Shown piece by piece: positions 8,204 to 16,080 of a stretch of 64,000 nt of DNA (positions within the stretch are counted from its first letter, which is position 1; each line of letters opens with the position of its first letter). The translations under genes and the position numbers were made by a program. Source of the stretch: Xanthomonas sp. DAR 34887 (GTDB taxonomy: Bacteria > Pseudomonadota > Gammaproteobacteria > Xanthomonadales > Xanthomonadaceae); the NCBI RefSeq assembly GCF_041245805.1, contig NZ_CP162490.1:3697001-3761000 (forward strand). The letters run 5' to 3'. Under the pieces are notes generated by a model. That model was given only the letters and a program-made list of their open reading frames with translations, was not told the DNA's origin and did not search any database.

Positions 8204-9115
8204 TTGTCCGCCAAGCCGCCCGCCCCCGTCGTCTCCGAACTGATCGAACTGCTGTCGCTGGAACGGCTGGAGGACAACCTGTTCCGCGGCCAGAGCCGCG
8301 ACATCGGCACCAAGTACGTGTTCGGCGGACAGGTGCTGGGACAGGCGCTGTCTGCGGCGCAGGCGACGGTGGAGAACGGCCGCCGCGCGCATTCGCTGCA
8401 CGCCTATTTCCTGCGCGCCGGCGACATCGACCATCCCATCGTCTACGACGTGGACCGCACCCGCGACGGCGGCAGCTTCTCGGTGCGCCGGGTCACCGCG
8501 GTCCAGCACGGCAAGGTGATCTTCTTCTGCGCGGCCTCGTTCCAGGAGCGGGAAGACGGCGCCACCCACCAATTGAAGATGCCGGAAGTGCCGCAGCCTG
8601 AAGACATCGAGCCGACCCAGGCCGCGCGTCCGGACGTGCTGGCGACGCTGCCGATCAAGGTGCAGCGCTGGCTCTCGCGCGGCGGCCCGTTCGAGTTCCG
8701 CCACGTCTACCCGCGCGACGAACTCAACCCGCCCAAGCGCCCGCCGTTCCAGCAGATGTGGCTGCGCCTGAGCGAGCCGGTCGGCGACGCGCCGGAACTG
8801 CATCAGGCGCTGCTGGCCTACGCCTCGGATTTCCACCTGCTCGGCACCGCGACCTTCCCGCATGGCATCAGCTATTACACGCCGAACGTGCAGATGGCTT
8901 CGCTCGACCACGCGCTGTGGTTCCACCGCCCGTTCCGCGCCGACGACTGGCTGCTGTACTCGCTGGACAGCCCCAGCGCGCAGGGCTCGCGCGGCCTGGC
9001 GCGTGGCCAGTTCTTCACCCGCGACGGGGTGCTGGTCGCCAGCACCGCGCAGGAAGGCCTGATCCGCGTGGTGCCCGAGGACGGCGCCGCGGCGCAGGTT
9101 CCGGCCAAGGACTGA
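8204..9115 (+). CDS. tesB: Acyl-CoA thioesterase II (TesB family)
   Basis: A 303-residue double hot-dog protein. The first half has GGQVLGQALSAA and HSLHAYFLRAGD. The second has ASLDHALWFHRPFR, with the catalytic Asp, and DGVLVASTAQEGLIR, with the Gln of the active-site triad. TesB hydrolyses medium- and long-chain acyl-CoA. There is no ATG near the conserved N-terminus, so TTG 8204 (MSAKPPAPVVSEL) is chosen; it also gives normal family length. A perfect TATAAT lies just upstream. Confidence 0.9.
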   Translation: MSAKPPAPVVSELIELLSLERLEDNLFRGQSRDIGTKYVFGGQVLGQALSAAQATVENGRRAHSLHAYFLRAGDIDHPIVYDVDRTRDGGSFSVRRVTAVQHGKVIFFCAASFQEREDGATHQLKMPEVPQPEDIEPTQAARPDVLATLPIKVQRWLSRGGPFEFRHVYPRDELNPPKRPPFQQMWLRLSEPVGDAPELHQALLAYASDFHLLGTATFPHGISYYTPNVQMASLDHALWFHRPFRADDWLLYSLDSPSAQGSRGLARGQFFTRDGVLVASTAQEGLIRVVPEDGAAAQVPAKD

Positions 9116-9125
9116 GGCGACGACG

Positions 9126-9644
9126 ATGCGGCAGATCTTCAGCAGTCAACGCGTGGAAACCGCCGAAGGCGTGGCCAAGCTGTTGCGCGACCAGGGCATC
9201 GAGGTGCGGCTGAGCAATGGCCGTTCCTACCGCAGCCGTCGCAGCGGCCAGTTCAGCTACATCGATCCGGTGGCGACGCAGGCGCAGCCCACGGTGTGGG
9301 TGGTGCACGCCGATGACCAGCCGCGTGCGCGCGCCTTGCTGCGCGAGTCCGGCCTGATCGACAGCACCCGCCAGGACCCGGCGCAGACGCTGCCGTACCT
9401 GAGCGAATTCCGCTCGCAGGCCGCCCCGGACACCGGCAAGCGCTGGGCGTGGCGGATCCGCGTCGCGCTGCTGCTGGCGATCGGCGCGGTGGCGCTGGTG
9501 ACGGTGCTGCGCCATCGCGGCAACCAGGCCGCCGCCCCCGCTCCGGCGGTGGCGCCGGCCGCCACTCCGGCCGCGCAGAAGCCGGCACAGGACAGCGACG
9601 AAGAAGTGCGCGTGCGGGTACAGCCGGCGCAACGCGGCAACTGA
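9126..9644 (+). CDS. DUF2007-type 'pathogenicity-like' membrane protein
   Basis: 172 residues. The N-terminal ~80 (RQIFSSQRVETAEGVAKLL, then VWVVHADDQPRARALL) match the DUF2007 'putative signal-transducing protein' pattern. One membrane helix lies at about 111-128, followed by an Ala/Pro-rich linker and an acidic tail. Orthologues in Xanthomonas are called pathogenicity-like protein, but I know of no established biochemical role. It starts 10 bp after tesB and is probably co-transcribed. The topology suggests an N-terminal cytoplasmic domain on a single anchor. Confidence 0.7.
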   Translation: MRQIFSSQRVETAEGVAKLLRDQGIEVRLSNGRSYRSRRSGQFSYIDPVATQAQPTVWVVHADDQPRARALLRESGLIDSTRQDPAQTLPYLSEFRSQAAPDTGKRWAWRIRVALLLAIGAVALVTVLRHRGNQAAAPAPAVAPAATPAAQKPAQDSDEEVRVRVQPAQRGN

Positions 9645-9778
9645 GCCGTCGTCGGCGGAGGTATCCCTGCTGTTTCTTGCACGGTTGGGATGACCGCTGA
9701 CGATCGGCGGCCGCGACAGCCGACGAATTCGCACCGCACGTGTGGCGGTTCGCTGGCCGCACTGCTGTCTGGATGCAC

Positions 9779-9866
9779 TGTAGGAGGGGCTTCAGCCCCG
9801 ACAGGCCGCCAAAGATCGCCGCTTCGCCACAGGGCCTGTCGCGGTTTTGAAAGCGCTCCTACAGGA
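9779..9866. repeat. Palindromic repeat pair (GTAGGAG family)
   Basis: A forward copy at 9779-9802 has a compensated stem (GGGGCTTCAGCCCC instead of GCGGCTTCAGCCGC). A degenerate inverted copy lies at about 9837-9865. The compensatory changes keep the hairpin, so structure seems to be under selection. Nothing else is seen between the DUF2007 gene and the terminator at 9915. Confidence 0.75.
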
Positions 9867-9914
9867 GCATGGCAACCAACCGTTGCGCCGCGGGAGCGCC
9901 GCGTGGACACATGA

Positions 9915-9950
9915 AAAGCGCCCCTGCGCATTCGCTGCGCAGGGGCGGTT
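9915..9950 (-). terminator. Terminator of the EF-hand gene
   Basis: CGCCCCTGCGCA, a short loop, then TGCGCAGGGGCG, followed on the minus strand by CTTTTC. It lies about 45 bp beyond the EF-hand stop codon. Confidence 0.8.
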
Positions 9951-9989
9951 GTCGATCGGCGCCTTGTTGCGTGTTGCGGGATGGAACGA

Positions 9990-10595
9990 TCAGTTCGCGT
10001 CGGACGCGGCCGGCATCGGCTTCGCGCCCGGCTTCTGACCCGGCTTCGGGCCGGGCTTGTGCATCCACATCGACTGCGCCGCATCGAACTCGGCGCGGCT
10101 GAGCATGCCGTCCTTGTTGGTGTCGGCCTTGGCGAACCATTCGTCGCGATGCTGTTTGGCGCGCAGTTCGAAGTCGGCGCGATCGACGAAGCCGTCCTTG
10201 TTCACGTCCATCTGGTCGAAGCGCGCGGCGAACTTCGGATCGGCCTTGGCCTCTTCGCGGCTGATGCGGCCGTCCTTGTTGGTATCCAGCTTGGCCAGCA
10301 TGGCGCCATGCTCGCCGCGTCCGCCGCGCTCGCCGTGACGGCCATGGCGCGGGAACTCGTCGGGGGTCAGCTTGCCGTCGTGGTTCTTGTCCAGCGCGTC
10401 GAAGTGCTCGGCCAGGCGCGGGTTGGCCGCGGCCTCGCTGCGGTCGATGACGCCGTCGCCGTTCTTGTCCAGCTTGGCGAAGCCGCCGGCATCGGCCGGC
10501 GCGGCCGGATCCGACGGCGGCGGGTTGGCGGCATAGGCGCCGCCGGACAGCACGGCGAGCACGGCCAGGGCGAGCAGCGGGTTGCGGTAATTCAT
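9990..10595 (-). CDS. Secreted EF-hand protein with five calcium loops
   Basis: A 201-residue protein with a Sec signal (residues 1-22, cleavage after AYA). It has five DxNxDG EF-hand loops at 43-54, 69-80, 104-115, 130-141 and 158-169. All carry the canonical acidic -Z residue except loop 4, which has Asp instead of Glu. A His/Arg/Gly-rich linker (83-97) separates loops 2 and 3, and the tail is Pro/Lys-rich. The start has AGGGAG at good spacing. The likely role is periplasmic or extracellular calcium binding; the partner is unknown. Five loops is an odd number, since EF-hands usually pair. Confidence 0.85.
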   Translation of the reverse strand: MNYRNPLLALAVLAVLSGGAYAANPPPSDPAAPADAGGFAKLDKNGDGVIDRSEAAANPRLAEHFDALDKNHDGKLTPDEFPRHGRHGERGGRGEHGAMLAKLDTNKDGRISREEAKADPKFAARFDQMDVNKDGFVDRADFELRAKQHRDEWFAKADTNKDGMLSRAEFDAAQSMWMHKPGPKPGQKPGAKPMPAASDAN

Positions 10596-10808
10596 GGAAA
10601 ACTCCCTGTGGGAAAGAAGACACCTGCCGGCGCGGCAAGCGCATGCGGCAGTCACCAGCGCAGCGGCGACGGACCGCCAAGCGGGCCGGCGCAGCGGCGC
10701 CTTCACTGCAATCAACGCCCCGCGGCAGGCGCGGTTGACCCGCGCCGGGGCGCATTCATGCGGCGGACAGTCGCGGCCGCTGCGATCGCGAAGCGCTATG
10801 CTCGCTGC

Positions 10809-11570
10809 ATGGCCATCCACACCGACGCCAGCGACGACCTGCGACTGTTCCAGACCGGCCAGCACGCGTGCGGCTATTGGCCCGAGCGGCAGGCGCGCGA
10901 TCTGGTGCTGGACCCGCACGACCCGCGCCTGGGCGCGCTGTATCCGCTCGCTCTGAGTTGGGGGTTCCGCCGCTCCGGCGATCTGGTCTACCGGCCGCAT
11001 TGCGACCACTGCCGCGCCTGTGTGGCGGTGCGCATCCCGGTCGCCGAGTTCGTGCCCGATCGCAGCCAGCGCCGCTGCCTGGCGCGCAATGCCGATATCG
11101 ACACCCGCATCGTCGCAGCCGAACGCACCGAGGAACAGCTGGCGCTGTACCAGCGCTACCTGCGCATGCGCCACCCGGGCGGCGGCATGGACGAGCATGG
11201 CGCGCACGAGTTCGACCAGTTCCTGATCGGCCGCTGGTCGCACGGGCGCTTCCTGGAAATGCGCCAGAAGACTGCGGATGGACAGCGCGGGCCGCTGCTG
11301 GGGGTGGCGGTCACCGACATCGCCGAGCAGGCGCTGTCGGCGGTCTACACCTTCTACGATCCCGACGTCGCCGCGCGCGGGCTGGGCACGCTGGCGATCC
11401 TGCAACAGATCGCATGGGCCAGACGCGAAGGCCTGAGCCATCTGTACCTGGGCTACTGGATCCGCGGCCACCAGAAGATGGACTACAAGCGCCGCTTCCG
11501 GCCATTGCAGGCCTACGACGGGCGCACCTGGCGCGCGTTCGACGAAACCGCCGGCCGCCTCGGCGACTGA
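10809..11570 (+). CDS. bpt: Aspartate/glutamate leucyltransferase (Bpt)
   Basis: 253 residues of the arginyl/leucyl-tRNA-protein transferase family. PHCDHCRACVAVRIPV is the Cys-rich N-terminal motif, and YLGYWIRGHQKMDYKRRFRP belongs to the GNAT-like C-terminal half. Bacterial Bpt adds leucine to proteins with N-terminal Asp or Glu, marking them for ClpS/ClpAP. The ATG at 10809 gives the family's normal length. It is divergent from the EF-hand gene with about 210 bp between starts. No clpS or clpA is in view. Confidence 0.9.
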   Translation: MAIHTDASDDLRLFQTGQHACGYWPERQARDLVLDPHDPRLGALYPLALSWGFRRSGDLVYRPHCDHCRACVAVRIPVAEFVPDRSQRRCLARNADIDTRIVAAERTEEQLALYQRYLRMRHPGGGMDEHGAHEFDQFLIGRWSHGRFLEMRQKTADGQRGPLLGVAVTDIAEQALSAVYTFYDPDVAARGLGTLAILQQIAWARREGLSHLYLGYWIRGHQKMDYKRRFRPLQAYDGRTWRAFDETAGRLGD

Positions 11571-11767
11571 GCCTGCCGCTGATCGATCGCGTTGCGCGCG
11601 GCACGTGCGCCGCCCTCGCCGAGGCACTGCAGCATCAGCCGACCCGATGCCTTCCAAGGCCGCGAAAACCGCCGGTACCGCGCCCACCACAGCGCAATGC
11701 CGGCCGCACGCCGTCATGGCGCCACGGCGCCATCGTTCGGACATGCGCCGCATGCGAACATGCGCGC

Positions 11768-13009
11768 ATGAACCCACGCGCCCTGTTGTTTGCCATGACT
11801 CTGCTGTGCGGCGCCTGCTCGCACACCGCCTCCGCCCCGACCGCGACCACACCCGCCGCGCCCGCCGCGGCCGCGTTGCGCCTGGCCACCTTCAACACCT
11901 CGCTGAATTCGGACGAGGAGGGCGGCCTGATCGCCGCGCTGCAGGGCGACAGCGCGCAGGCGCGCAAGATCGCTGCGGTGCTGCAGCAGGTGCGTCCGGA
12001 CCTGGTGCTGCTCAACGAATTCGACTACGACGACGCGCACCGCGCCGCCGACCTGTTCCAGCAGCGCTACCTGGAAGTTCCCCAGCCTCTCGGCGGCGCC
12101 GCGCTGCACTACCCGTACCGCTACCTGGCGCCGGTCAACACCGGCGTGCCCAGCGGGCTGGACCTGGACAACGACGGCAGCGTCGGCGGCAACGGCCGCG
12201 CGCGCGGCAACGACGCCTGGGGCTACGGCCTGCATCCCGGCCAGTACGGCATGCTGCTGCTGTCAAAGTATCCGATCGATGCCGCGGCGGTGCGCAGCTT
12301 CCGCCTGTTCAAGTGGAGCGCGATGCCCGGCGCGTTGCGCCCGACCGTTCCGCCCGACGGGCGCGCGTTCTACAGCGATGCGGTGTGGGCGCAACTGCGG
12401 CTATCGTCGAAATCGCACTGGGACGTGCCGGTGCGCACGCCGCTGGGCCTGGTCCACGCCTTGGTCGCGCATCCCACGCCGCCGGTGTTCGATGGCGTCG
12501 AGAAGCGCAACGCCGCGCGCAACCACGACGAACTGCGCTTGTGGCGCGAGTATCTGGACAATCGCGCCAGCGCGACATGGCTGTGCGACGACGCCGGCCG
12601 TTGCGGCGGCCTGGCCGCCGATGCGCGCTTCGTGATCCTGGGCGATCTCAACAACGACGTCGTCGACGGCGAAGGCCGCCACGACGCGATCCGCGCGCTG
12701 GTCGAGCACCCGCGCGTGCTGCACTACCCGACCCCGCACAGCGCCGGCGGCGAAGAAGCCGCGCGCGCCTACGCCGCGCAGGGCATCGCCCACCGCGGCC
12801 CGCCGCAGCAGGTCACCGGCGATTTCGGGCCGAAGGCCGGGGCGATGCGACTGGACTACGTGCTGCCGTCCAACGGCTTCCGCTACCTGGACGGCGGCGT
12901 GTTCTGGCCGGCCTCCAGCGCCCCGGCCGCGGCGATCGCCGACGGCAGCGACCATCACCTGGTGTGGGTGGATGTGGCGGAGGAGCCGGGATTGGGGAGT
13001 CGGGATTAG
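11768..13009 (+). CDS. Secreted endonuclease/exonuclease/phosphatase-family protein
   Basis: 413 residues. A signal peptide with a lipobox-like LCGAC (Cys about 20) suggests a lipoprotein, although the -3 residue is not ideal. The EEP fold is shown by LRLATFNTSLN, LLNEFDYDD, the metal/catalytic VILGDLNNDV, LDYVLPS and the terminal SDHHLVWVDV. The family includes nucleases and phosphodiesterases; here probably extracytoplasmic. The last few codons and the stop lie inside a GGGATTGGGGAGTCGGGATT repeat, so the C-terminus has been shaped by a repeat insertion. Confidence 0.8.
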   Translation: MNPRALLFAMTLLCGACSHTASAPTATTPAAPAAAALRLATFNTSLNSDEEGGLIAALQGDSAQARKIAAVLQQVRPDLVLLNEFDYDDAHRAADLFQQRYLEVPQPLGGAALHYPYRYLAPVNTGVPSGLDLDNDGSVGGNGRARGNDAWGYGLHPGQYGMLLLSKYPIDAAAVRSFRLFKWSAMPGALRPTVPPDGRAFYSDAVWAQLRLSSKSHWDVPVRTPLGLVHALVAHPTPPVFDGVEKRNAARNHDELRLWREYLDNRASATWLCDDAGRCGGLAADARFVILGDLNNDVVDGEGRHDAIRALVEHPRVLHYPTPHSAGGEEAARAYAAQGIAHRGPPQQVTGDFGPKAGAMRLDYVLPSNGFRYLDGGVFWPASSAPAAAIADGSDHHLVWVDVAEEPGLGSRD

Positions 13010-13017
13010 GGATTGGT
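12988..13017 (+). repeat. GGGATTGGGGATT-family repeat overlapping a stop codon
   Basis: GGGATTGGGGAGTCGGGATT followed by AGGGATTGG. The TAG inside it ends the EEP-family gene. Confidence 0.8.
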
Positions 13018-13153
13018 GGTGCTGGCGGACGCCGGCGCCTGAGGGATCTGCAGGGCCGCCCCGCCCGGCCTTGATCCAGATCAAGGGCAAGACCGCGCAA
13101 ACGCTATCCAATGCATCCCGCACCCCGTCGGGATGCGTCACCGGATAGCGAGC

Positions 13154-13516
13154 ATGCGAACGCAACAGCTGCAACAGGCGCTGGAGGGACTCAACGGCGC
13201 CACCGCCGACATCGAGGCCTCGGCGCTGATTTCCCTGGATGGACTGATGATCGCCTCGGCGATGCCGCAGGGCATGGACGAGGACCGCGTCGGCGCGATG
13301 TCCGCCGCGCTGCTGGCGCTGGGCGAGCGCAGCGCGCGCGAACTGGCGCGCGGCCCGCTGGAACGGGTGCTGATCCAGGGCGAACTCGGCTACGTGATCA
13401 TGAGCGCGGCCGGGCGCGAGGCGGTGCTGACCGTGCTGGCCAAGCCCAGCGCCAAGCTCGGCCTGGTGTTCCTGGACATCAAGCGCGCCGCCCAGGCGCT
13501 GCAGCAGATCCTCTAG
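13154..13516 (+). CDS. Roadblock/LC7-domain protein (MglB-like)
   Basis: About 120 residues, essentially one roadblock domain: SALISLDGLMIASAMPQGMD, then a helix rich in Ala/Leu, GPLERVLIQGELGYVIMSA and the final KLGLVFLDIKRAAQAL. Roadblock proteins such as MglB dimerise and regulate small Ras-like GTPases (MglA). No MglA-like gene is in the window. It heads a tight five-gene unit, with 10 bp to the next gene. ATG 13154 is preferred; an in-frame start at 13133 would add seven residues. Confidence 0.85.
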   Translation: MRTQQLQQALEGLNGATADIEASALISLDGLMIASAMPQGMDEDRVGAMSAALLALGERSARELARGPLERVLIQGELGYVIMSAAGREAVLTVLAKPSAKLGLVFLDIKRAAQALQQIL

Positions 13517-13526
13517 GAGCGCCGCC

Positions 13527-14027
13527 ATGCCGCTGCCGCCGATGGATCCGCCGCACGAACCGCACCGCAGCGCCGAGCTGCGCTATCACGACGGCAACCG
13601 CCGCGTGGTGCACTGGAGCGACCGCGAAGTGGCCTACCCGGACGGGCGCCTGATCGTGTCGCGCACCGACCTGGACGGCATCATCACCCACGCCAACGAT
13701 GCCTTCGTCGAACTCAGCGGCTGGCCGCGGGCGACATTGATCGGCGCGCCGCACTGCATCCTGCGCCACCCGGACATGCCCAGGCGCGCCTTCGCCGATC
13801 TGTGGAACACGGTGCTGGGCGGCGATAAGTGGCACGGCTACGTCAAGAACCTGCGCCGCGACGGCGCCTGCTACTGGGTCTACGCCACCGCGCTGCCGAA
13901 CGTGCGCGACGGCCGGGTGGTCGGCTTCACCTCTGTGCGGCGCAAGCCGTCGCGGCGGCGCATCGACGCGCTGCAACCGCTGTACGCGCAATGGCTGCAG
14001 GACGAACGCGCGGAGAACCCGGCATGA
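13527..14027 (+). CDS. Single PAS-domain protein, Aer type
   Basis: 166 residues with one PAS domain (about 40-150): IVSRTDLDGIITHANDAFVE, LSGW, CILRHPDMPRRAFADLW and YVKNLRRDGACYWVYA closely follow the Aer/aerotaxis PAS pattern, where the domain often binds FAD or haem. No membrane helix, HAMP, kinase or methyl-accepting domain follows, so the PAS stands alone and must signal through a partner. It is the second gene of the five-gene cassette. The ligand cannot be read from sequence. Confidence 0.85.
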   Translation: MPLPPMDPPHEPHRSAELRYHDGNRRVVHWSDREVAYPDGRLIVSRTDLDGIITHANDAFVELSGWPRATLIGAPHCILRHPDMPRRAFADLWNTVLGGDKWHGYVKNLRRDGACYWVYATALPNVRDGRVVGFTSVRRKPSRRRIDALQPLYAQWLQDERAENPA

Positions 14028-14779
14028 GCCTCGATTTCCTGGTCGCGCCGGATTTCGCGCCGGAGAACTTCGGCGGCTGGTACCTGCTCAGCACCGTGCT
14101 GCAGCGCCGTGCCGGCATCGGCCTGCACCTGCTGATGCCGGCCGATGCCGCCGAACAGAAGCAGTTGCTCGACCGCAGCGTGGTCGATCTGGTGTACGCC
14201 AGTCCGTTCGATGCCAGCGCCTTGATCCGCACCCGCGGCTACCTGCCGGTCGCACGCCCGCGCGGGCATGCCGACGAAGTGGTGATCGCCGCCGCCGCGG
14301 ACGCGCCGGCGCGCTGCGTCGAAGACCTGTCCTACGGCTGCCGCATCGCGCTGACCGACAACCACGACGTGCGCCTGATCGCGCTGCGCCTGCTGGAGCC
14401 GGCCGACCTCGATCCCGACCGCATCGCCTGGCGCCAGGCCAGCAGCTATGCCGCGGTGGCGCGACTGCTGCTGGAAGGCGAAGCCGATGCCGGCCTGTTC
14501 CTGGCCGACGCCTATCACCGCCTGTCGCGGCTGACCCGCGAGCGGTTGCGGCCGCTGGTGCAGAGCGCACTGTGCGACATCGGCCATGTGCTGCTGGCGC
14601 ATCCGCGCATCGCCGCGCAATTGCCCGCGCTGCAGGCGCAACTGCTGGCGCTGGGCGACGCGGCGCACCGCGAGGACCAGGGCGTGCTCGACGCCCTCGG
14701 CCTGGAGCAGGGCTTCGAGGCGATGGCGATGGAAGACGCGGAATTCATGATCGACCTGATCGACACCTTGCTGGACTGA
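14024..14779 (+). CDS. Cytoplasmic PhnD-like (phosphonate-type) binding-fold protein
   Basis: 251 residues. FLVAPDFAPENFGGWYLL, LLDRSVVDLVYASPFDASAL, AARCVEDL-like and YAAVARLLLEGEADAGLFL fit the PhnD-type periplasmic-binding-protein fold (class II). No signal peptide is present, so it probably acts in the cytoplasm as a ligand sensor rather than with an ABC transporter. The start overlaps the previous stop (ATGA). The C-terminus is acidic (MEDAEFMIDLIDTLLD). It is the third gene of the cassette. The fold assignment is inferred from pattern. Confidence 0.65.
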   Translation: MSLDFLVAPDFAPENFGGWYLLSTVLQRRAGIGLHLLMPADAAEQKQLLDRSVVDLVYASPFDASALIRTRGYLPVARPRGHADEVVIAAAADAPARCVEDLSYGCRIALTDNHDVRLIALRLLEPADLDPDRIAWRQASSYAAVARLLLEGEADAGLFLADAYHRLSRLTRERLRPLVQSALCDIGHVLLAHPRIAAQLPALQAQLLALGDAAHREDQGVLDALGLEQGFEAMAMEDAEFMIDLIDTLLD

Positions 14780-14784
14780 GCGCC

Positions 14785-15429
14785 ATGGCCAACTGCCCCG
14801 TTCCAGACCCGGCCCGCCTGGTGATGCGCACCCATGCGCGCGCGCTGCTGCGCGATCCGCACGACGCCTGCGCGCACCTGGCGCGGCTGCATGCGGCGCT
14901 GCAACTGGCCGACGACGAACCGGTGCAAGGCGTGCTCGCCGACCTGTTCGTCGGCCTGCCGCGGCACGACACCGCGCTGCGCCACGCCGCGCTGCAGATG
15001 GCCGAGCAGCGCTTGCCGCCGCACGTCGCCGCGGCGTTCCTGCGCCACAGCCAGGGTCATGCGCTGCTGCCGATCACCGCGCTGGCCACGCGCTGGAGCG
15101 TGCTGGCGCGGCCATCGGCCGACGTGCCGGCGCGCATGCGCCGGGCCAATCCGGATCATTCGCGGCGGCTGGCCCGCGAAGTGGTGGAAGCGCTGTGCGA
15201 AGGCGAGCCGCTGGCCGCCGCGCGCAGCGAGCGCGAATTCCTAGACTACTGCGTCAGCTGCCAGGACAAGCTCGCCTTCATGCTCGCCAGCCGCGACCTG
15301 CGCCGCCACGCGCTGGCGCTGGACGACCGCTGGGACCGCGCCGCGCGCTGGTTGCAGCAACGCGACCTGCTCGGCGGCCGCAGCGTTTCCGCCGCACTCC
15401 CTCTTCCGACCGCAAGCCACTGGCCATGA
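14785..15429 (+). CDS. Cassette protein of unknown function (214 aa)
   Basis: I do not recognise this protein. It is soluble and Ala/Leu/Arg-rich, and looks mostly helical. Cys pair CVSC lies in DYCVSCQDKLAFML, near residue 155. There is no signal peptide or membrane segment. It starts 5 bp after the PhnD-like gene and its stop overlaps the following start, so expression and function are probably tied to the cassette. A scaffold or adaptor role is only a guess. Confidence 0.7.
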   Translation: MANCPVPDPARLVMRTHARALLRDPHDACAHLARLHAALQLADDEPVQGVLADLFVGLPRHDTALRHAALQMAEQRLPPHVAAAFLRHSQGHALLPITALATRWSVLARPSADVPARMRRANPDHSRRLAREVVEALCEGEPLAAARSEREFLDYCVSCQDKLAFMLASRDLRRHALALDDRWDRAARWLQQRDLLGGRSVSAALPLPTASHWP

Positions 15430-16046
15430 ACGATCACGATCCCACCTGGCTGATGCCGACGCCGCACGGCGTGCTGCACGCTTTCGCCAGTGCCGCGCCG
15501 GACCGCATGCAGCGCGCCTTGCAACTGCTGCTCAGCGCGCATGGCGCGCTGTCGCTGCAGGAATGGCGCATGCGCGTGGACGGCGACGTGCAGCGGCTGC
15601 TGCACGAGGCGCGCGAGCGGCAGTGGATCCAGCTATTGCGGCGCCCGGTGCCCGGCCCGGAAATCCGTCTGGACGATTTCGCCCAGCACGTGATCGCGCC
15701 GCTGTCGGCCGAACGCCGCGCGGTGCTCGCCTCCGACAGCGGCTTCCGCCTGGGCCATGCCGGGCTGAGCCAGGACGAGGCCGACACGCTGAGCGTAGCC
15801 GCGGCCGATTTCTCCGGCTTCGCGCAACGGCAGAGCGCACGCGGCTGGAACGGGGCGCAGGGCTATGTGTCGTTCTACAGCGAGCCGCAGCTGTTGCTGC
15901 CGGACTGGTCGTTCGTCCCGTTCTGGGTGGACGGCAGCGGCTACTGGCTGATCCTCGGCGGCGAAGCGCTGCTCAACAACCTGGCGATGGTGGAACTGGT
16001 GTGGAGCATCCGCCTGGCGGCGGCGCGGTTCGCGCCGCCGGTGTGA
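15426..16046 (+). CDS. Cassette protein with a divergent roadblock-like C-terminal half (206 aa)
   Basis: Unrecognised as a whole. Residues about 90-200 read like a second roadblock fold: RAVLASDSGFRLGHAGLSQD, then EADTLSVAAADFSGFAQRQS, then strands FVPFWVDGSGYWLILGGEAL and a final helix NNLAMVELVWSIRLAA. This parallels gene 1 (strand, DGL turn, Asp/Glu, long Ala-rich helix, hydrophobic strands, helix). The N-terminal half is helical and may be an HTH-like or docking domain. It overlaps the previous gene by ATGA and ends the cassette. Confidence 0.65.
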   Translation: MNDHDPTWLMPTPHGVLHAFASAAPDRMQRALQLLLSAHGALSLQEWRMRVDGDVQRLLHEARERQWIQLLRRPVPGPEIRLDDFAQHVIAPLSAERRAVLASDSGFRLGHAGLSQDEADTLSVAAADFSGFAQRQSARGWNGAQGYVSFYSEPQLLLPDWSFVPFWVDGSGYWLILGGEALLNNLAMVELVWSIRLAAARFAPPV

Positions 16047-16080
16047 GGGGCCGGGATTGGGGAGTCGGAAAAGCGCTGCC

